This document shows, in pieces, positions 47,281 to 60,129 of a stretch of DNA of 64,000 bases. Position 1 is the first letter of the stretch. Every line of letters starts with the position of its first letter. Source of the stretch: Allium sativum (taxonomy: Eukaryota; Streptophyta; Magnoliopsida; Asparagales; Amaryllidaceae); contig CM060912.1 in assembly GCA_030737875.1 (NCBI GenBank), positions 880,113,199-880,177,198 on the forward strand, in the 5' to 3' direction. The position numbers and the translations under genes are program-made. Below the pieces are notes generated by a model. That model saw only the letters and a list, made by a program, of their open reading frames with translations, did not search any database and was not told the origin of the DNA.

Positions 47281-50200
47281 AGAAACGCATGTCCTACATG
47301 TTGTCCTTTATCTTGTTTTTGACTAATACCAGGGTGTGAAGCTTGCGAATTAATGCCATACATAAGCTATGCTATATAAGCAATGCTATATAAGCCATTC
47401 TTTGATCATCATCCACAAAGCTCTGATTTTCAGCAAAAGCTTTGATCCATACATCTTAGCATGCAACATTGTTAATCCGTACCATACCATTTATATCTAC
47501 CAATATATAACCTCTGAGCTCATGTGTCTCGAAGAAGGGTGTTAAGCTAAGAGAATAAATCATCCGCTACCAAATAGATATATATTTAGCAAAGATCAAT
47601 AAATACGACATAAAATACAATGTCATACATACAATCAATTTGCACGTCTATTCTGGGTCTGAAAGAAACCAGAGGCACCTTATTCCACATCCCATATCTC
47701 AAATACAGGAGAGAGGTCCTTGCATATCCGGTCGATCTCCAAGTGCGTCTGGACGACCACCACTTATTACCTTCTCTTGGGTGTTCGGCCCAATCGAGAC
47801 ATCGGTAATAGTCCAAATGATGTGAAGATCTTTGGTCTTCAACCACCATATTCAATCATTGTCTTTTAATCGTCGTAACAATTATTCAGAATGGGTTAAA
47901 CTGGGTCTTTCTGAATAACTCGCGCATCTTTGAAATCATGTGATATATAAAAATATCACACATCTCATTCCAATCCAGAATATTCTTTTATTCAAATATT
48001 ATTTAAACTGGGAATGGTTCCCGTTAATCTTATCAAAGATTATGTCAATTAAACCTATTGTTTAAATCTTTCATTGGAAGTCATTTCAAAATATTTTATG
48101 ATATCTTTTCGTACTTAAACCAAATTAAGGTTAATAAGTCTCATCGGAATTATCCAGTACCGAATTAATTGTTTATATTATTATCCCAATCCTAACCTAT
48201 TCATCTCATGGAGAAAAATTAGTAGTACTCCAAGTCTAACACCAATTGTGACATCGGTAAATTTAATTACCTCTTATTTTCAAATCCAATTAAAGAATCA
48301 TTAAAACTCCAACTTAGTTTTAATCTCCAAAAATCATCATTTACTGTTTTCTCAATTTTAGGCAATTAATCCAGCCTTTAACTGAGTTAAAGAACATATG
48401 TAATTTAAAACATCACCCACGATAAACCCAAAATCATCTTCCATTCAAAATGGAATCTCCACGGAAATCATACCAGTTTATAATCAATATAAGTTTCTGT
48501 ATTAGACTAATACTATAGGCGGAATATCGACAAAGCCTTTTAAATTCCTTACATAGTGAAGGAATTCCTCCATGGAGGTTCATCTCGATTATCCCTAAAT
48601 CGATTTCCATTCAATTCCAATTTAATTTATTAAACTGGAAATTTTCATTAAATCTTAATTAAAAGATTTATTTCCATCCGGATTCAAGAACATTAATATT
48701 GAAGATACCATTCATGACAAACACAAAATCTAATTTGATATTAAATACAAGGCTTTGAATAGAAACTGTATCGACTTGTATTCAATATCAAAATTTAAAA
48801 CCAACAGATACCATATTGGGAGTAACGATATCTATATCTTCCAAACTCCTCAATGGTATCATATAATTACGAAACCCAATGTCGAAATATCCAAAGATAA
48901 TTTCCATTCAAATATGTTCCAATTTATATATTGAAAACTCTGGTTATATGAAAACCATTCATAATCCAATAAGTTATATTCAAAACTTAGAATTCTTCCT
49001 TTTAGTTGTTAACTAGCTCATTCAAATAAAAATATCATTAATCTTTCCAAACTTGGAATATTTCATCCAAATATTTCTAAATCCTTTTTATGGTTTAACA
49101 TAATTTATTCATATTTTTAATAATTTTATTAAGGCCCTTACAGTCTGTTTCCAATATCGGCCACCAAACTGCATCCATAACGAGTTTTCCAAAACCGATT
49201 TGGAAATATATTAAAATCAAACCATTGGATATCAAAACTTCTTATTTCATTTGAAAACTCATTTCATTTCAGGCCTAATGCTTTTCGTTCTGGAGAATCC
49301 GACGGTCGGATCTCCGGGTACATCAATTCGAATTTATGGGTTGACATTCGCGAACTGTTGCTACGTGACACGTCCTATTCAAACCCGAATATGTTTATAA
49401 TTTAAAATAAATCGAATCACTTTCCAGACCAATCTTATAAATTATAGAAAATATAAAATCATCTTTGGAAATTCTATTTCAATCGTTTCTTTTCAAAATC
49501 CAATATTTCACTGTTAAGACATTTTTTAAATTATTTTAATCATTAAAATATTATTATTTTTTGAAAGTCTTTATTTTACGCTCAAATCTTCTTGATAGTC
49601 GTTACAAAAATAAATAAGAAACTTTCTGAAGAAAAATTCTTTTAAAACGTTTGCTACATAGCCTAACTGAACTTCAATTTAAGAAGTTACCATTCGTTTC
49701 GAATTAAAAACTTCGATGTGCCTTAAGTATATATAATTTACTTCAAAATCATTCGTTACGATTACGAGTATCCATCGATATCTACGCGTCCATCCAAAAT
49801 CGGACATTAAATTCAAACATTGTTGTTTCACTGAATATTATATTATCAAAATATTTATTCCGAATTGGAAAGAAATTCTACCAAACACCGTATAATTTCA
49901 TTTATATGGATCTCATACATCATACAATTGTTGTATTAAACATCTAATTCGCTTCCAGAGTGCACTTACATCCGTATAAGCTTTAAATTTAATATTTAAC
50001 GCTTATGTTTGCCTATCAATCAACCGATTGAAATACGACTACACACTTGGGATTAGTGTAAATCAAATATCATCCCAATACTCGTGTGGGGTTTTCATCT
50101 AATACTACTGATTATTATTCACACACATGGGCGATGTGTAAAATTATCGACCCAATACTCGTGTGGGGTTTACATTGCAATCCATGTGACTTATCTACAC

Positions 50201-50701
50201 ACTTGGGAGACGTGTGGGCTAATTGTCATCCCTAAACCTGTGTGGGATTTTCATCTAATAAATAGTAATTAAATAAATTACTCGATTCATTCAAACCAAC
50301 CACAGATTCAAACAATCAATCATAACTTGTTTGTTTCAGGTTATATTTCAACACAGTCAAAATCATGGAAATAGGTGAATATTAATAAGTTGTTAGACTT
50401 ACAAATAGGTGTTTAACCCTACAATGATCATCATAAACATTTTATCAGTGTTTTAGCATGTTAATTAAGTTATTTCACTTCCAAATTCATATAATGATTC
50501 ATCGTAAACTCAATCACTGATCGTCCAAACATTTCATAATTTAACTAACATGTAAATTATTTTTAACTATCTAGGTTACTAATTAAAGTTAAGTGGCCCT
50601 CACAATAGTTATCATAAGCAAATTGACAATGTTTTAACTTGCTAATTAACTCGGTTTCGCTTTTTAGATCGTATCACAAGTCCACATTAATTAATCACAT
50701 A

Positions 50702-50706
50702 CAAAC
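50702..50706. repeat. TSD of element D (left, CAAAC; right, 58866-58870, CTAAC)
   Basis: The 5 bp before D are CAAAC and the 5 bp after are CTAAC. One mismatch fits the age of D shown by its diverged LTRs. Confidence 0.65.
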
Positions 50707-52395
50707 TATTTATCCCTAAAAAGTATGTGTATATTTGGTGTATCAAATCTTCGTAAGACCTACGAGACGACCGCTCTAGGGTTCAAATATGCATGGGCGA
50801 TCCAGGACACTTGGGTCGTTCGTGTAGCGTAAAAAGCAGCCCTATAAGACCAAGACCAAACATATCAATAAAGTCTGAGCACGACAAGGAAGGACACACA
50901 ACATCAGAACTGATGGCTCGCAAGCCGGTCGTGCAACATGGTTCGACCATATAAAAATACAATATGGCCCAAGCAAGCTTGGAGGACTCATGCTTGATAT
51001 AAGAGATGCCTGTTCCAATATCAAAGGGTGGTTTGCACACAACCAGGAATACAACATAAACTAAAAAGAACGAGCACAGTTCAAAGGATCGGCCGTCCAT
51101 ATCCGAAGAGGTCGGTCGTTCATATCAGGAAAAGTTACGTACCTCTATGGCGAAAAGGCGTTCAAACGCTCAGGCATAAGGAGGACTTAACAATAACGGT
51201 TAGTTCGACCGCTCATCAAAATGGGTTGAATTAACTCGACCATGGGGAAAGGTCATATGTACAAAGCAAGGAAGAAGATTGGTTCTGACCACACGTTCCA
51301 CTCGACAGACATCCGTTCATATTGCCCTGATCGTAACAAGGAACACAAAGATCTTAGAAGTCGCACATGTCTCCCATGTCTGCTCGCTTATTCTTTAATC
51401 AGTCACCAAGGCTTCAATCAGAATGCTACCTATCAGTTAGTCAGATAAGAACTCCTAAAGGGTCGCACTTACATTCTGTTCTACAAGTATTGGTTATTCG
51501 CTTACGGACAACGATACTAATCGCCCGTTCATCTGTAATCAGATGAGCCACACCAACCATATACCGCATATCAAGCAATCATTAAAAGTTTAAAGCATCG
51601 CGCTCGGTAGGCCGCCCATGCACCAATTTAAAGGCTCTAACCAATTGCCTGTGCATCCCTCGCAATACAGCCTGTTCAGATGACAAGGGTCTATGAAACC
51701 ATTCGTACCCATAAAGCTCGTTCGCATTAGGCAACTGAATGCAGCTGTCGCCGGTTGGCTGCAGCTAAGCGGTGGCATATTCGTAATTAAGGAGACAAGC
51801 GACCCATAGTATGCATATATGATTTTCATATCATTTCCTCATGGGGACACACCTATAAATAGGACATGGCTTCCATCATAGAGGGGGGATTTTTTGCCTC
51901 CATGTAGTGATGTAGAATTCTCTCCTCCACCAATCCTTAAGCATTCCAATCGTCATCTTCATCTCTATTAGAAGATCCTTCATCTACTTAGCTATGGCAT
52001 CCATTGAAATCACCTAAGCAGCAAAGAGATTGAGAATTATTATTCTTCCTCCATCGGCTTACTCTTCTCCTCCACTGATCTTATCATTTCTTCACTGAAA
52101 TCCATGAAGTCAAGTGAGATTACATGTGAGGAAGAGAATATGTTGTAAAAGAGAGGATGCATGTATAAAGACGGTTTATATGTTTTGTAATCATTGTCAT
52201 GATAATGCAATCTATCCTTATAGTGGGCAAGCCTAGCTTAGGGCCGAACTACTCTAAAAATCTTGTCTCCATTTTACTTTCCTTGCACTTTTACTATCAA
52301 CTCTTTAATTCAGAACGACTCCAATTACTTTTGAACCACTTTGGTGAAGTACAATCCTTATACCCTTAGTGTTTGAGCCATTTTTGGTGAAAACA
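50707..52395 (+). repeat. D 5' LTR
   Basis: Homologous throughout to 57174-58865. Contains inverted 'cgaccg'/'cggtcg' motifs (51090-51120), a TATAAATAGG box at 51854 and a leader beginning 'catggcttccatcatagagg'. It ends TGGTGAAAACA. Confidence 0.88.
51854..51863 (+). promoter_or_regulatory. TATA box in D 5' LTR
   Basis: TATAAATAGG, conserved in the other LTR at 58320. It marks the likely U3/R start; about 540 bp of R-U5 follow. Confidence 0.65.
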
Positions 52396-52396
52396 T

Positions 52397-52412
52397 TTGG
52401 CTCCCACCATAG
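52397..52412 (+). other. D primer-binding-site-like sequence
   Basis: 'ttggctcccaccatag' directly after the LTR. Related plant elements often have TTGGCGCC... or TGGCGCCCACCGTGG here; the version seen has changed bases. I do not assign the tRNA. Confidence 0.5.
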
Positions 52413-52479
52413 GGCCATATTTGCATCTTTTCCTGTTGAAGTCCAACGAGATTTGCTAAGAAAAACTTTGCTTGAGACC

Positions 52480-53992
52480 ATGGATGTGCTGAAGGAAGTT
52501 ACTTATGAAATCGACGATCCCACCGGCAATGTTAATACTGTCGCATCGCACACCACCCATTTCGAGGTAGGAGAATCATCAGAAATTGAAGTAGCTATAA
52601 CCAAAAGAGACTTGGAAGAAGCAATGGCGGGACTAATGAGTCAAATAACTATTACAAGTAATGCAATAATGACGAAACTTGAGTCTATTCTCACTATTCA
52701 AGCCGCCATCGCAAAAGCCACCATGAGTGCCACTTGTTTTCCACCCTTTCGAACGAGTCACACACATGGTACCAAATCTTCTGCTTCAAGCACGAAAAAG
52801 GGAAATTCTATCCAGGAAGTTGCATATATGCCAATCTGGACCGTGGAAAAGCTAAGGCTCCCATGCATGACTTTTCAGATGATGCAACATCTCAACGGAA
52901 AAATAATCCCTCCAAGGGGGCATTTCTCTCAAAAGAAAGCCTAGATCCCTTGTCTCGAGACCATGGTTACACGCCTAGACAAGGATCTGGCAAAGAGGAA
53001 GGCACTCGTTCCATGGATCAGTACCAAGAGCAGGAATATATCTTAGGAATAGCACGTGGAATTATGAAGGAGAGCTTGAAGAAAGAGGATAATCAGAAAA
53101 AGTGGGAATTTATTCTTACTAAGGCTCCACTCACTAAAAGAATTAGACTGACTATATATCCGCAAAAATTTAAACCTCCAACGGTACAGTCCTATAGTGG
53201 GACAGGCGATCCCAATGTGTTCCTATGCAAATATATCAGCGTATGAGCAGTGCGCACGCCACCGACGAGATGAAGTGTCCGTATTTCCCGGCTTATCTAA
53301 AAGGGATGGCCTACCTCTGGTTCATAAAGCAACCACCGAACTCTGTGGACAACTTCGCTACCATGGCTAAAATATTCAGTAAGCAGTTCAGGTTCCAAGT
53401 AGCAAGGGTCCAGGATGTCATGGAGCTAGATGAAATACAACAAAGACCAGGAGAGTCCGTCAAAGCTTTTCTCACCCGTTTCAACATGGCAGTGGCTAAA
53501 GTTGAGAATTATGAGCCCCGTCTAGTTCTGATGGCTTTGAAAGGGGACATATGTAAAAAGACCAGGTTAGGATGGTGGAACAAGAAGAAGAAACCATGTA
53601 CACTCGAACAACTACTCAATAAGGCTGAAAAATATATGAGTCTTGAAGAGAATTCAGTGTATGAACAGCTAAAAAGGAAATATAGTGCGCAAAGTAGCGT
53701 TGATAGTCAGAAGAGAAGTAACAAAGGAAAAGATAACTGAGCTAAAAAGAAGCTACTCTTTTTTAAGAATTCTGAGCTCACTCCCCTTAATGACACCATA
53801 GGAAATATATTCATGGCAACTAAGGATACCGAAAAGTATTCGATCCCAAAATTAATGCAGGTCAAAGATGTTGCTATAAGATCGGGAAGGTTCTATCAAT
53901 TTCGTAACTTGCCAGGCCACGATACAAATGACTGCAGACATTTAAAATCATTGATTAAAGGACTGATCAGGAAGAATCATTTACAACAATAG
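52480..53992 (+). pseudogene. gag: D gag (Tat-like), broken by two frameshifts and a stop
   Basis: Three overlapping frames make up one decayed Gag. The first (ATG at 52480, to about 52740) is N-terminal, with an acidic, coiled-coil-like stretch (AITKRDLEEAMAGLMSQI). The second (52734-53246) includes 'PPTVQSYSGTGDPNVFL', the entry to the Gag core. The third (53225-53740) is the core itself: LKGMAYLWFIKQPPNSV, FSKQF, 'QRPGESVKAFLTRFN' and a helix before 'LEQLLNKAEKYMSLEE'. After a TGA at 53738 the same frame continues to 53992 with 'ELTPLNDTI' and 'GRFYQFRNLPGHDTNDCRHL', the Tat-type knuckle-like motif (first Cys changed to Tyr). Gag would form particles; this copy cannot. Confidence 0.83.
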
Positions 53993-55590
53993 TACGAGTC
54001 CATGGACACTACCCCAACCCGCTGCGAGCAAGGGGCGACAAGTAGTGAATAGATCGCTCAGACCGATTCAAGGCCAGCCCATACTTAAGGATTAGTAGTC
54101 AGCATTCTGGTTATGGCGACTCTTAATGAGCGACCACCATCACTTTACTTTGCTTTATTACTATGTTTTGCTTTCTTACTTAAGAACCAGTAGTTACTTT
54201 ACTCTGTTCTATTACTCGTCACATTCTTGTAAGCAGTTGACGATGATTCGCTTGCAGTGTACTAAACAAGGATCTTCTAAATCAAAAGTTATGTGCTTAC
54301 CTAAATAACGTACCTGTAAGCTCATACTGAGAATTGGTTTCTTAAATGTAGGGCTCAATAGAAGCAATCGCTCATTTACAACTAAACGTAATGGAGGGCT
54401 TCCCAAAGCACATTTCAAGCAAAGCAACTCGAGAGCCAAGGACATCATGCGAGTTAAGCAAGATAAATAAATGCATCGCATCAAGAGAATAAGCTGTTCT
54501 GGGGAAAATAAATAAAAGCATTGCAAATAAACAATAAATAAGAAGGCTTCACTTTTCACTATGAAACACGCCAAACTCTTAGCAAGCATTAATTAAAGGG
54601 CTTGGCATCATACTTTGAGGAAATACAAAGGTAGTATCAAATTTGTCCCATGGATAAAAGTTGCTAATCCTAGAGAGGCGCCTTCTTAGGCATAGGACAC
54701 AAACTCCTTGAATCGAAATAGAATTCGAAAACAAGAGCCAGTGGCCACCTCTCAGGGTGATGCCTAAAATAGGAAAGAAGAACAATACCTAGGCGGGAAG
54801 CACCAACCCTAGTGTTGAAAGGACCGGCAAAACATACTGGAAGGACCAGCACAATCAGAAATCCTAGCCGAAAGGGGGTAACAGAAATCCTAGCTGAATA
54901 GGGGTTAACAGAAATCGTAGCCGAAAGGGGGTATCCATTTTAGGTCTTTCTTGATTTCAAAATAACCAGATCAAAAAGGACTTAGAATGGATCGAAACTT
55001 CAAACCCAAGTCGTCCCATGGTGGCACGTATTCAAAACCAGTCTCCGAAGGGATTGAGCTACCGGGTCAGTGAGATATGGGGTTGAATACATTTTAATAA
55101 AAAACAACAAATACGCATATACATAAAAATGCATATTTAATCGAGTCTCCAAAGGGCTTGGGACGCCAAGTTAGTGAGAAACGAGAATTAAATATAAAGC
55201 TCATAAACCTCCTCAGGGGGGGGCACGTTTTCAAGTTCAAACTCTGAAGGACTTGAATTAACGAGTTATTGAAAACATGAGTAAATGCGTGAAATTCTAA
55301 TATTACAACGAAATTCGATACAGTGGTCCAACCGTAGCGTTAAAGCGAGCCAGTAATGATAATTTTACATACCGTAAATCGTATGACTAACAAAGTGCTC
55401 GGCCATACAAATAAATTATGATAAGGGTGTGGCGTGCAGCGCACCAACGAGAAAGTAGCTAAAACTATAAAAAAAACTATAGTACAATAAATTAGGGCCC
55501 AGAATCAGTCATAAAGTCACCAACATAAGCGTATGATAATAATCGGGGCTGGCACCCATATATATAAGCCAGTCTAAATGTAGCACATTA
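53993..55590. other. D internal non-coding spacer
   Basis: Where pol would be expected there is no RT or integrase similarity. I see three copies of a ~33-bp unit ('cagaaatcctagccgaaagg' type, 54858-54935) and a degenerate repeat built on 'gtctccgaagg...gggtcagtgaga' (55040-55280). Short frames here show no protein features. Confidence 0.65.
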
Positions 55591-55599
55591 AAGTAACAA

Positions 55600-57010
55600 T
55601 GGAAATAATGAAAGGCGAAGCTAGCCAGTCATTGCCTTCAGATAGGAAAGGTAGTGATCTTCTCCTGGGATTCAAGGGCCTTGATAAGTTCAAACTTGTC
55701 TTTCTCCAAAATATGGATTCGATCGATGTTCTTTCTATTCAATCTCTAAAGATCACCAACAAGAGTATGTCAGGCACCCAATTGCCTCACAATATAGTCC
55801 TTGACTTCCATAATAAGGTCTTCAACCTAATTTGGACGTGCCTCCAACTGATCAAATTCAGCCAGTACGCAATCTTTCATAGCATCCATCTTGCCGGCAA
55901 CAATCCACTTGTCATACGGGTCTATGTTCAAGTCAGAGTACATACCTTCTACGCACCAACCCTCGAATCGGTCAACAAGTGTGGGAAGGCATGGGTTCGG
56001 AACATAAAGAGGCTTTTGTATGGTCATTTAAGGATTACCAGAATCTGAAGTAATGGATAAGGATGTCAAAGATGGTTGGTTAGTGGTAGCCTGAATCTCT
56101 GGATCAAAAGGTTCGTCCATTGCACGACATCCTTGAGGGTCAATTTTGCACGAATTCTTTCTACTCCTCAGCCTGCTTTTCCTGCCAACTTTCTTCATCG
56201 CCTTCTTGTTTGGTCTTCTTAACATAAGAAATTTCAACCTTGGACCTAAGGGAAAGACCAAAAGGAAATTCAGTATGTATTGAGCACCAAAGGGCCGTTT
56301 CAGTCTGAAGCTTGAATATTGATCGAAGCAAGGTAATCTGCGCATGTGTAGAGATCATGCGCAGCCAAAAACGACCCAACTAGATTTAGGAATGAACAAG
56401 AACCACATTTGATTTAAGCCAATAATGTTTAGGTCATTCTAGCAAACAGCTGATGGACGATATCGAAATCGAAACTACAAAAGGTTCCATATGATTCGGA
56501 TTCGACAAAAGAATACTTAAACGACACCGTCATTGAACAGACCTAATTGCTGCCAAAATCCCAATCCATATTCAAATTAATTGAACCACACTTAAAAACA
56601 CCCTAGCTCGAAGCTATCTAAGACACCGACAATTGCTCAAATAGAACGAGGCGGAGTAAAAAGTAAAGACTCACCTAAAACAATCATGGTGCTTTGGATC
56701 CAAAGGAAAGTTGCTCTAATCAATCAAGTGTTGCTGAAGTGTTAAACATAATAGTGAGTTGAAGAAACCGAAAATTTTAAAAGGAAAACCTTGGTGAAAA
56801 TTAAAGGATGTGAATTACCTTGTAAAGTTCTCTTGAACCTTGCGACCACCAAGAGAGTTCTTTGAAGAAAAGAGGTGAAATGAGGAAAAAAGGAAAGTAG
56901 ATAAAATAAACCAGTCCAGAATGTTCTTGCTGCGTTAGCCTAGTCAAATTCAAAATTGCCCAGCTGAACAAGTATATGACCCAGCAAAACCAACTCTCTC
57001 GAACCACCAT
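55600..57010 (-). pseudogene. Decayed antisense gene in element D, exon-like structure
   Basis: On the strand opposite to gag several protein-like segments follow each other in order. Exon-like pieces end in good 5' splice sites (TTTACAAG|GTAATT, first intron base 56818; GATTGTTTTAG|GTGAGT, 56674) and begin after good 3' sites (CACTTCAG at 56734; TTTTGGCAG at 56550). Then come a segment at 56335-56161 (ETALWCSIHTEFPFGLSL...VKKTKQEGDEESWQEKQAEE), one at 56027-55827 with many Trp/Cys/Pro (LPTLVDRFEGWCVEGMYSD...), and after two stops a helical stretch (RIHILEKDKFELIKALESQE, near 55735-55680). I do not recognise the family. Tat-lineage elements are known to carry antisense frames near the 3' LTR. 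Stops show it is dead here. Confidence 0.5.
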
Positions 57011-57161
57011 GATGTGCCTGATGGTACGAGCGACGTAAGGAAGCTCTGGTCTTGCTCAATATTGAACGACCGAAAGCCACGAAGATTTAATTCACCGAGT
57101 TACCTTATGATCAATTATTACGAAGTCCGTAGTCTTCTGTGAAATAAGAAAATTATGAACT

Positions 57162-57173
57162 TCGAGGGGAAAA
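57162..57173 (+). other. D polypurine tract
   Basis: 'cgaggggaaaa' directly before the 3' LTR start TGTTTATCCC at 57174. Confidence 0.75.
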
Positions 57174-58865
57174 TGTTTATCCCTAAAAGGCATGTGTATA
57201 ATTGGTGTATCAAATCTTCGTAAGACCTACGAGATGACCGCTCTAGGGTTCAAATATGCATGGACGATCCAGGACACTTGGGTCATTTGTGCAGCGTAAA
57301 AAGCAGCCCCATAAGACCAAGACCAAACATATCAATAAAGTCTGAGAATGACAAGGAAGGACACACAACATCAGAACTGATGGGTCGCACGCCGGTCGTG
57401 CAGCATGGTTCGACCATATAAAGATACAATATGGCCCAAGCAAGCTTGGAAGACTCATGCTTGATATAAGAGCTGCCTGTTCCAATATCAAAGGGTGGTT
57501 TGCACACAACCAAGAATACAACATAAACTAAAAAGCATGAGCACAGTTCAAAGGATCGACCGTCCATATCCGAAGAGGTCGGTCACTCATATCAGGAAAA
57601 GTTACTTACCTCTATGGCGAAAAGGCGTTCAAACGCTCAGGCATAAGGAGGACTTAACAATAACGGTTAGTTCGACCGCTCATCAAAATGGGTTGGATTA
57701 ACTCGACCATGGGGAAAGGTCATATGTACAAAGCAAGGAAGAAGATTGGTTCTTACCACACGTTCCACTCGACAGACATCCGTTCATATTGCCCTGATCG
57801 TAACAAGGAACACAAAGATCTCAGAAGTCGCACATGTCTACCATGTCCGCTCGCTTGTTCTTCAATCAGTCACCAGGGCTTCAATCAGAATGCTACCTAT
57901 CGGTCAGTCAGATAAGAACTTCTGAAGAGTCGCACTTACATTCTATTCTACAAGCCTTGGTTACTCGCTTATGGGCAACGATACTAATCGCCCGTTCATC
58001 TGTAATCAGATGAGCCACACCAACCATATATCGTCTATCAAACAATCATTAAAAGTTTAAAGCATGGCACTCGGTATGCCACCCATGTATCAATTTAAAG
58101 GCTCTAACCAATAGCCCGTGCATCCCTCGCCAAACCGCCTGTTCAGACGACAAGGGTCTATGAAACCATTCATACCCATAAAGCTCGATCGCATGAAGCA
58201 ACTGAATATAGCTGTCGCCGGTTAGCTGCAGCTAAGCGGTAGAATATTCGTAATTAAGGAGACAAGCGACCCATGGTTTGAATATATTATTTTCAGATCA
58301 TTTCCTCATGGGGCACACCTATAAATAGGCCATGGCTTCCATCATAGAGGGGGACCTTTTTTGCCTCTATGAAGTGCTGTAGAATTCTCCCCTCCACCAG
58401 TCCTTAAGCAGTCCAATCGTCATCTTCATCTCCATTGGAAGATCCTTCATCCACTTAGCCATGGAATCCATCGAGATCACCTAAGCAGCAAAGAGATTGA
58501 GAATTCTCCTTCTTCCTCCATCGGCTTACTCTTCTCCTCCACTGATCTTATCATTTCTTCACTGGAATCCATGAAGTCAAATGAGATCTACATGTGAGGA
58601 AAAGAATATGTTGTAAAAGAGAGGATGTATGTATAAAGAGGGTTTATCTGCTTTGTAATCATTGTCATGATAATGCAGTTTATCCTTATAGTGGACGTAG
58701 GCCTAGCTTAGGGCCGAACCAATCTAAAAATCTTGTCTCCATTTTACTTTCCTCGCACTTTTACTATCAACTCTTTAATTGAGAATGACTCCAATTACTT
58801 TCTAACCAGTTTTGTGAAGTACAATCCTTGTACCCTTGGTGCTTGAGCCATTTTTGGTGAAAACA
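57174..58865 (+). repeat. D 3' LTR
   Basis: Begins TGTTTATCCC and ends GGTGAAAACA. It keeps the TG terminus lost in the 5' LTR. TATA box at 58320-58327. Many substitutions relative to the 5' LTR (about ten in the first 145 bp) indicate an old insertion. Confidence 0.88.
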
Positions 58866-60129
58866 CTAACTAAGCACTTCACAACTTAATTATGATTTAA
58901 CTAAGTCTTTGAACATTTCGAGTGAGGAGTTCTCAACCTGAGCATCCTGACACCAAGAATCTTTAACGTAGGACTTAAAAAACTTGCAACGAACCAAATA
59001 TCATTTCTTTTTCACTCGAACTTGCTAGTTAACACACGAATACACTTGTATGCACCTTAAATTGGGTTTTAAAGTAGAAAGCTTGGATTTTTAGTGGTGT
59101 AAGGTCTTGGAGGAGGCATGGGAGGTTGTGGCATGGGCTGCCCAGGGTGCCGCAAAGCTGTGGGTGGTGATGGGGGTGCTGACGTGGCAAGGTGGGGGTC
59201 CACTACAGGTGGTAGGAGAAGGTATCACTTAGTTTAAGGTTTAAAAGGTTGTTGCTTTGCAAATAAAAAGAAGTAAGTGGTTTTAGGCTATTGGTGTGGA
59301 CTACGTTAGCGTCAGAGCTAAAGATGGTAGTGGAGGCGTTGGCTGCTGGTTGGGGGTGGCGGTGACAGGCATCATGGGGTCTTAAGGGGAGAGAGAAGCC
59401 ATTTGGTTTTAAGCTTTAGGAAATGGTGTTTAGGAAATGAAATTAGAATTAAAAATTAAAAAAATTAAACTTAGACCTTAAATACATGAAATGACCCTTG
59501 TTGAAAGAATTTGACATGTGACAAGGGGAGTACTGAGTTTTCGAATTCTAATTGGATAATGTTTTAAGTGGAAACCATTTAATTAATCGATGAATTAACT
59601 ATATGACTCAAATTTTGTTCTGGTCCAGTGAACACATACTAACTCCAAAAATAACGAAATTTGAAATCTTGCTATGTTATGGAATTACGCTTCCAAGAAC
59701 CTAATCTCATCAAATTTGGAGACCGTTTGAAAAATCGTCTTATTTTTTAGCTTAAACCGATAATCGGTTCAATTTTCAATGTACGTTTATATATCGTTTT
59801 CTCATATACGAACTCTGTCTAACTTAAAATTTTAAATCCTAACATATTTCAATATTCCGGATCCAATAAAATTAGTTTCGTTGGATTTTGAGACTGACTA
59901 AAAATGGTCCTTTCATAGGTCATCAAAATAACATTAAAATATCGATTTACAAAATCTTAACTTCTAAATTGCTTTAAAAATTATCTGATCCTATTTTAAG
60001 TCAAATAAAACATAAAACCAATTTTAAAATTATTTTCAAATTTTATCAAATCTGAAATCAGCATTTCTATTTAAAAATTCATTAAAATAAATTCAAATTT
60101 TAAATTGACCAAAAATATGGGTCGTCACA

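Larger units (their letters stand above)
50707..58865 (+). mobile_element. Element D: Tat-like Ty3/gypsy element with gag only, non-autonomous
   Basis: LTRs of 1689 bp (50707-52395) and 1692 bp (57174-58865) flank 4.8 kb of internal sequence. A PBS-like stretch follows the 5' LTR and a purine tract precedes the 3' LTR. The first LTR base pair is TA instead of TG, a point mutation. Gag remnants match the Tat-type Gag, but no protease, RT, RNase H or integrase is present, so D depends on a relative. The 3' half carries a decayed antisense gene, a known habit of Tat-lineage elements. The LTRs differ by several percent, so D is older than B. Confidence 0.85.
45657..60129 (-). mobile_element. C: solo LTR of the A/B superfamily (about 6.3 kb net), split by D
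   Basis: The ends are TGTAATGACCC and GGGTCGTCACA, flanked by the perfect TSD AGTAC. Between them, apart from D, the sequence follows the LTR plan of A and B in the same (- strand) orientation: conserved block (46219 and again 46785), hexamer landmarks such as 'ccgttctttgatcatcatcc' relatives (47395), the CCGACGGTCGGATC palindrome (49299) and the promoter-side block (59630-59930). There is no internal region, PBS or PPT. A single LTR between intact TSDs indicates a solo LTR made by LTR-LTR recombination. It must predate D. Confidence 0.85.

Noticed and set aside
50783..51100. - strand frames of 71-105 codons in D LTRs (also 57243-57567) as LTR-encoded proteins
   Set aside because: Found in both LTRs because of homology; they overlap each other in different frames and show no domain or start conservation.
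55599..56048. 149-codon + strand frame in element D
   Set aside because: It lies opposite the antisense gene and shows no protein-like motifs; the - strand reading has better exon structure and composition.
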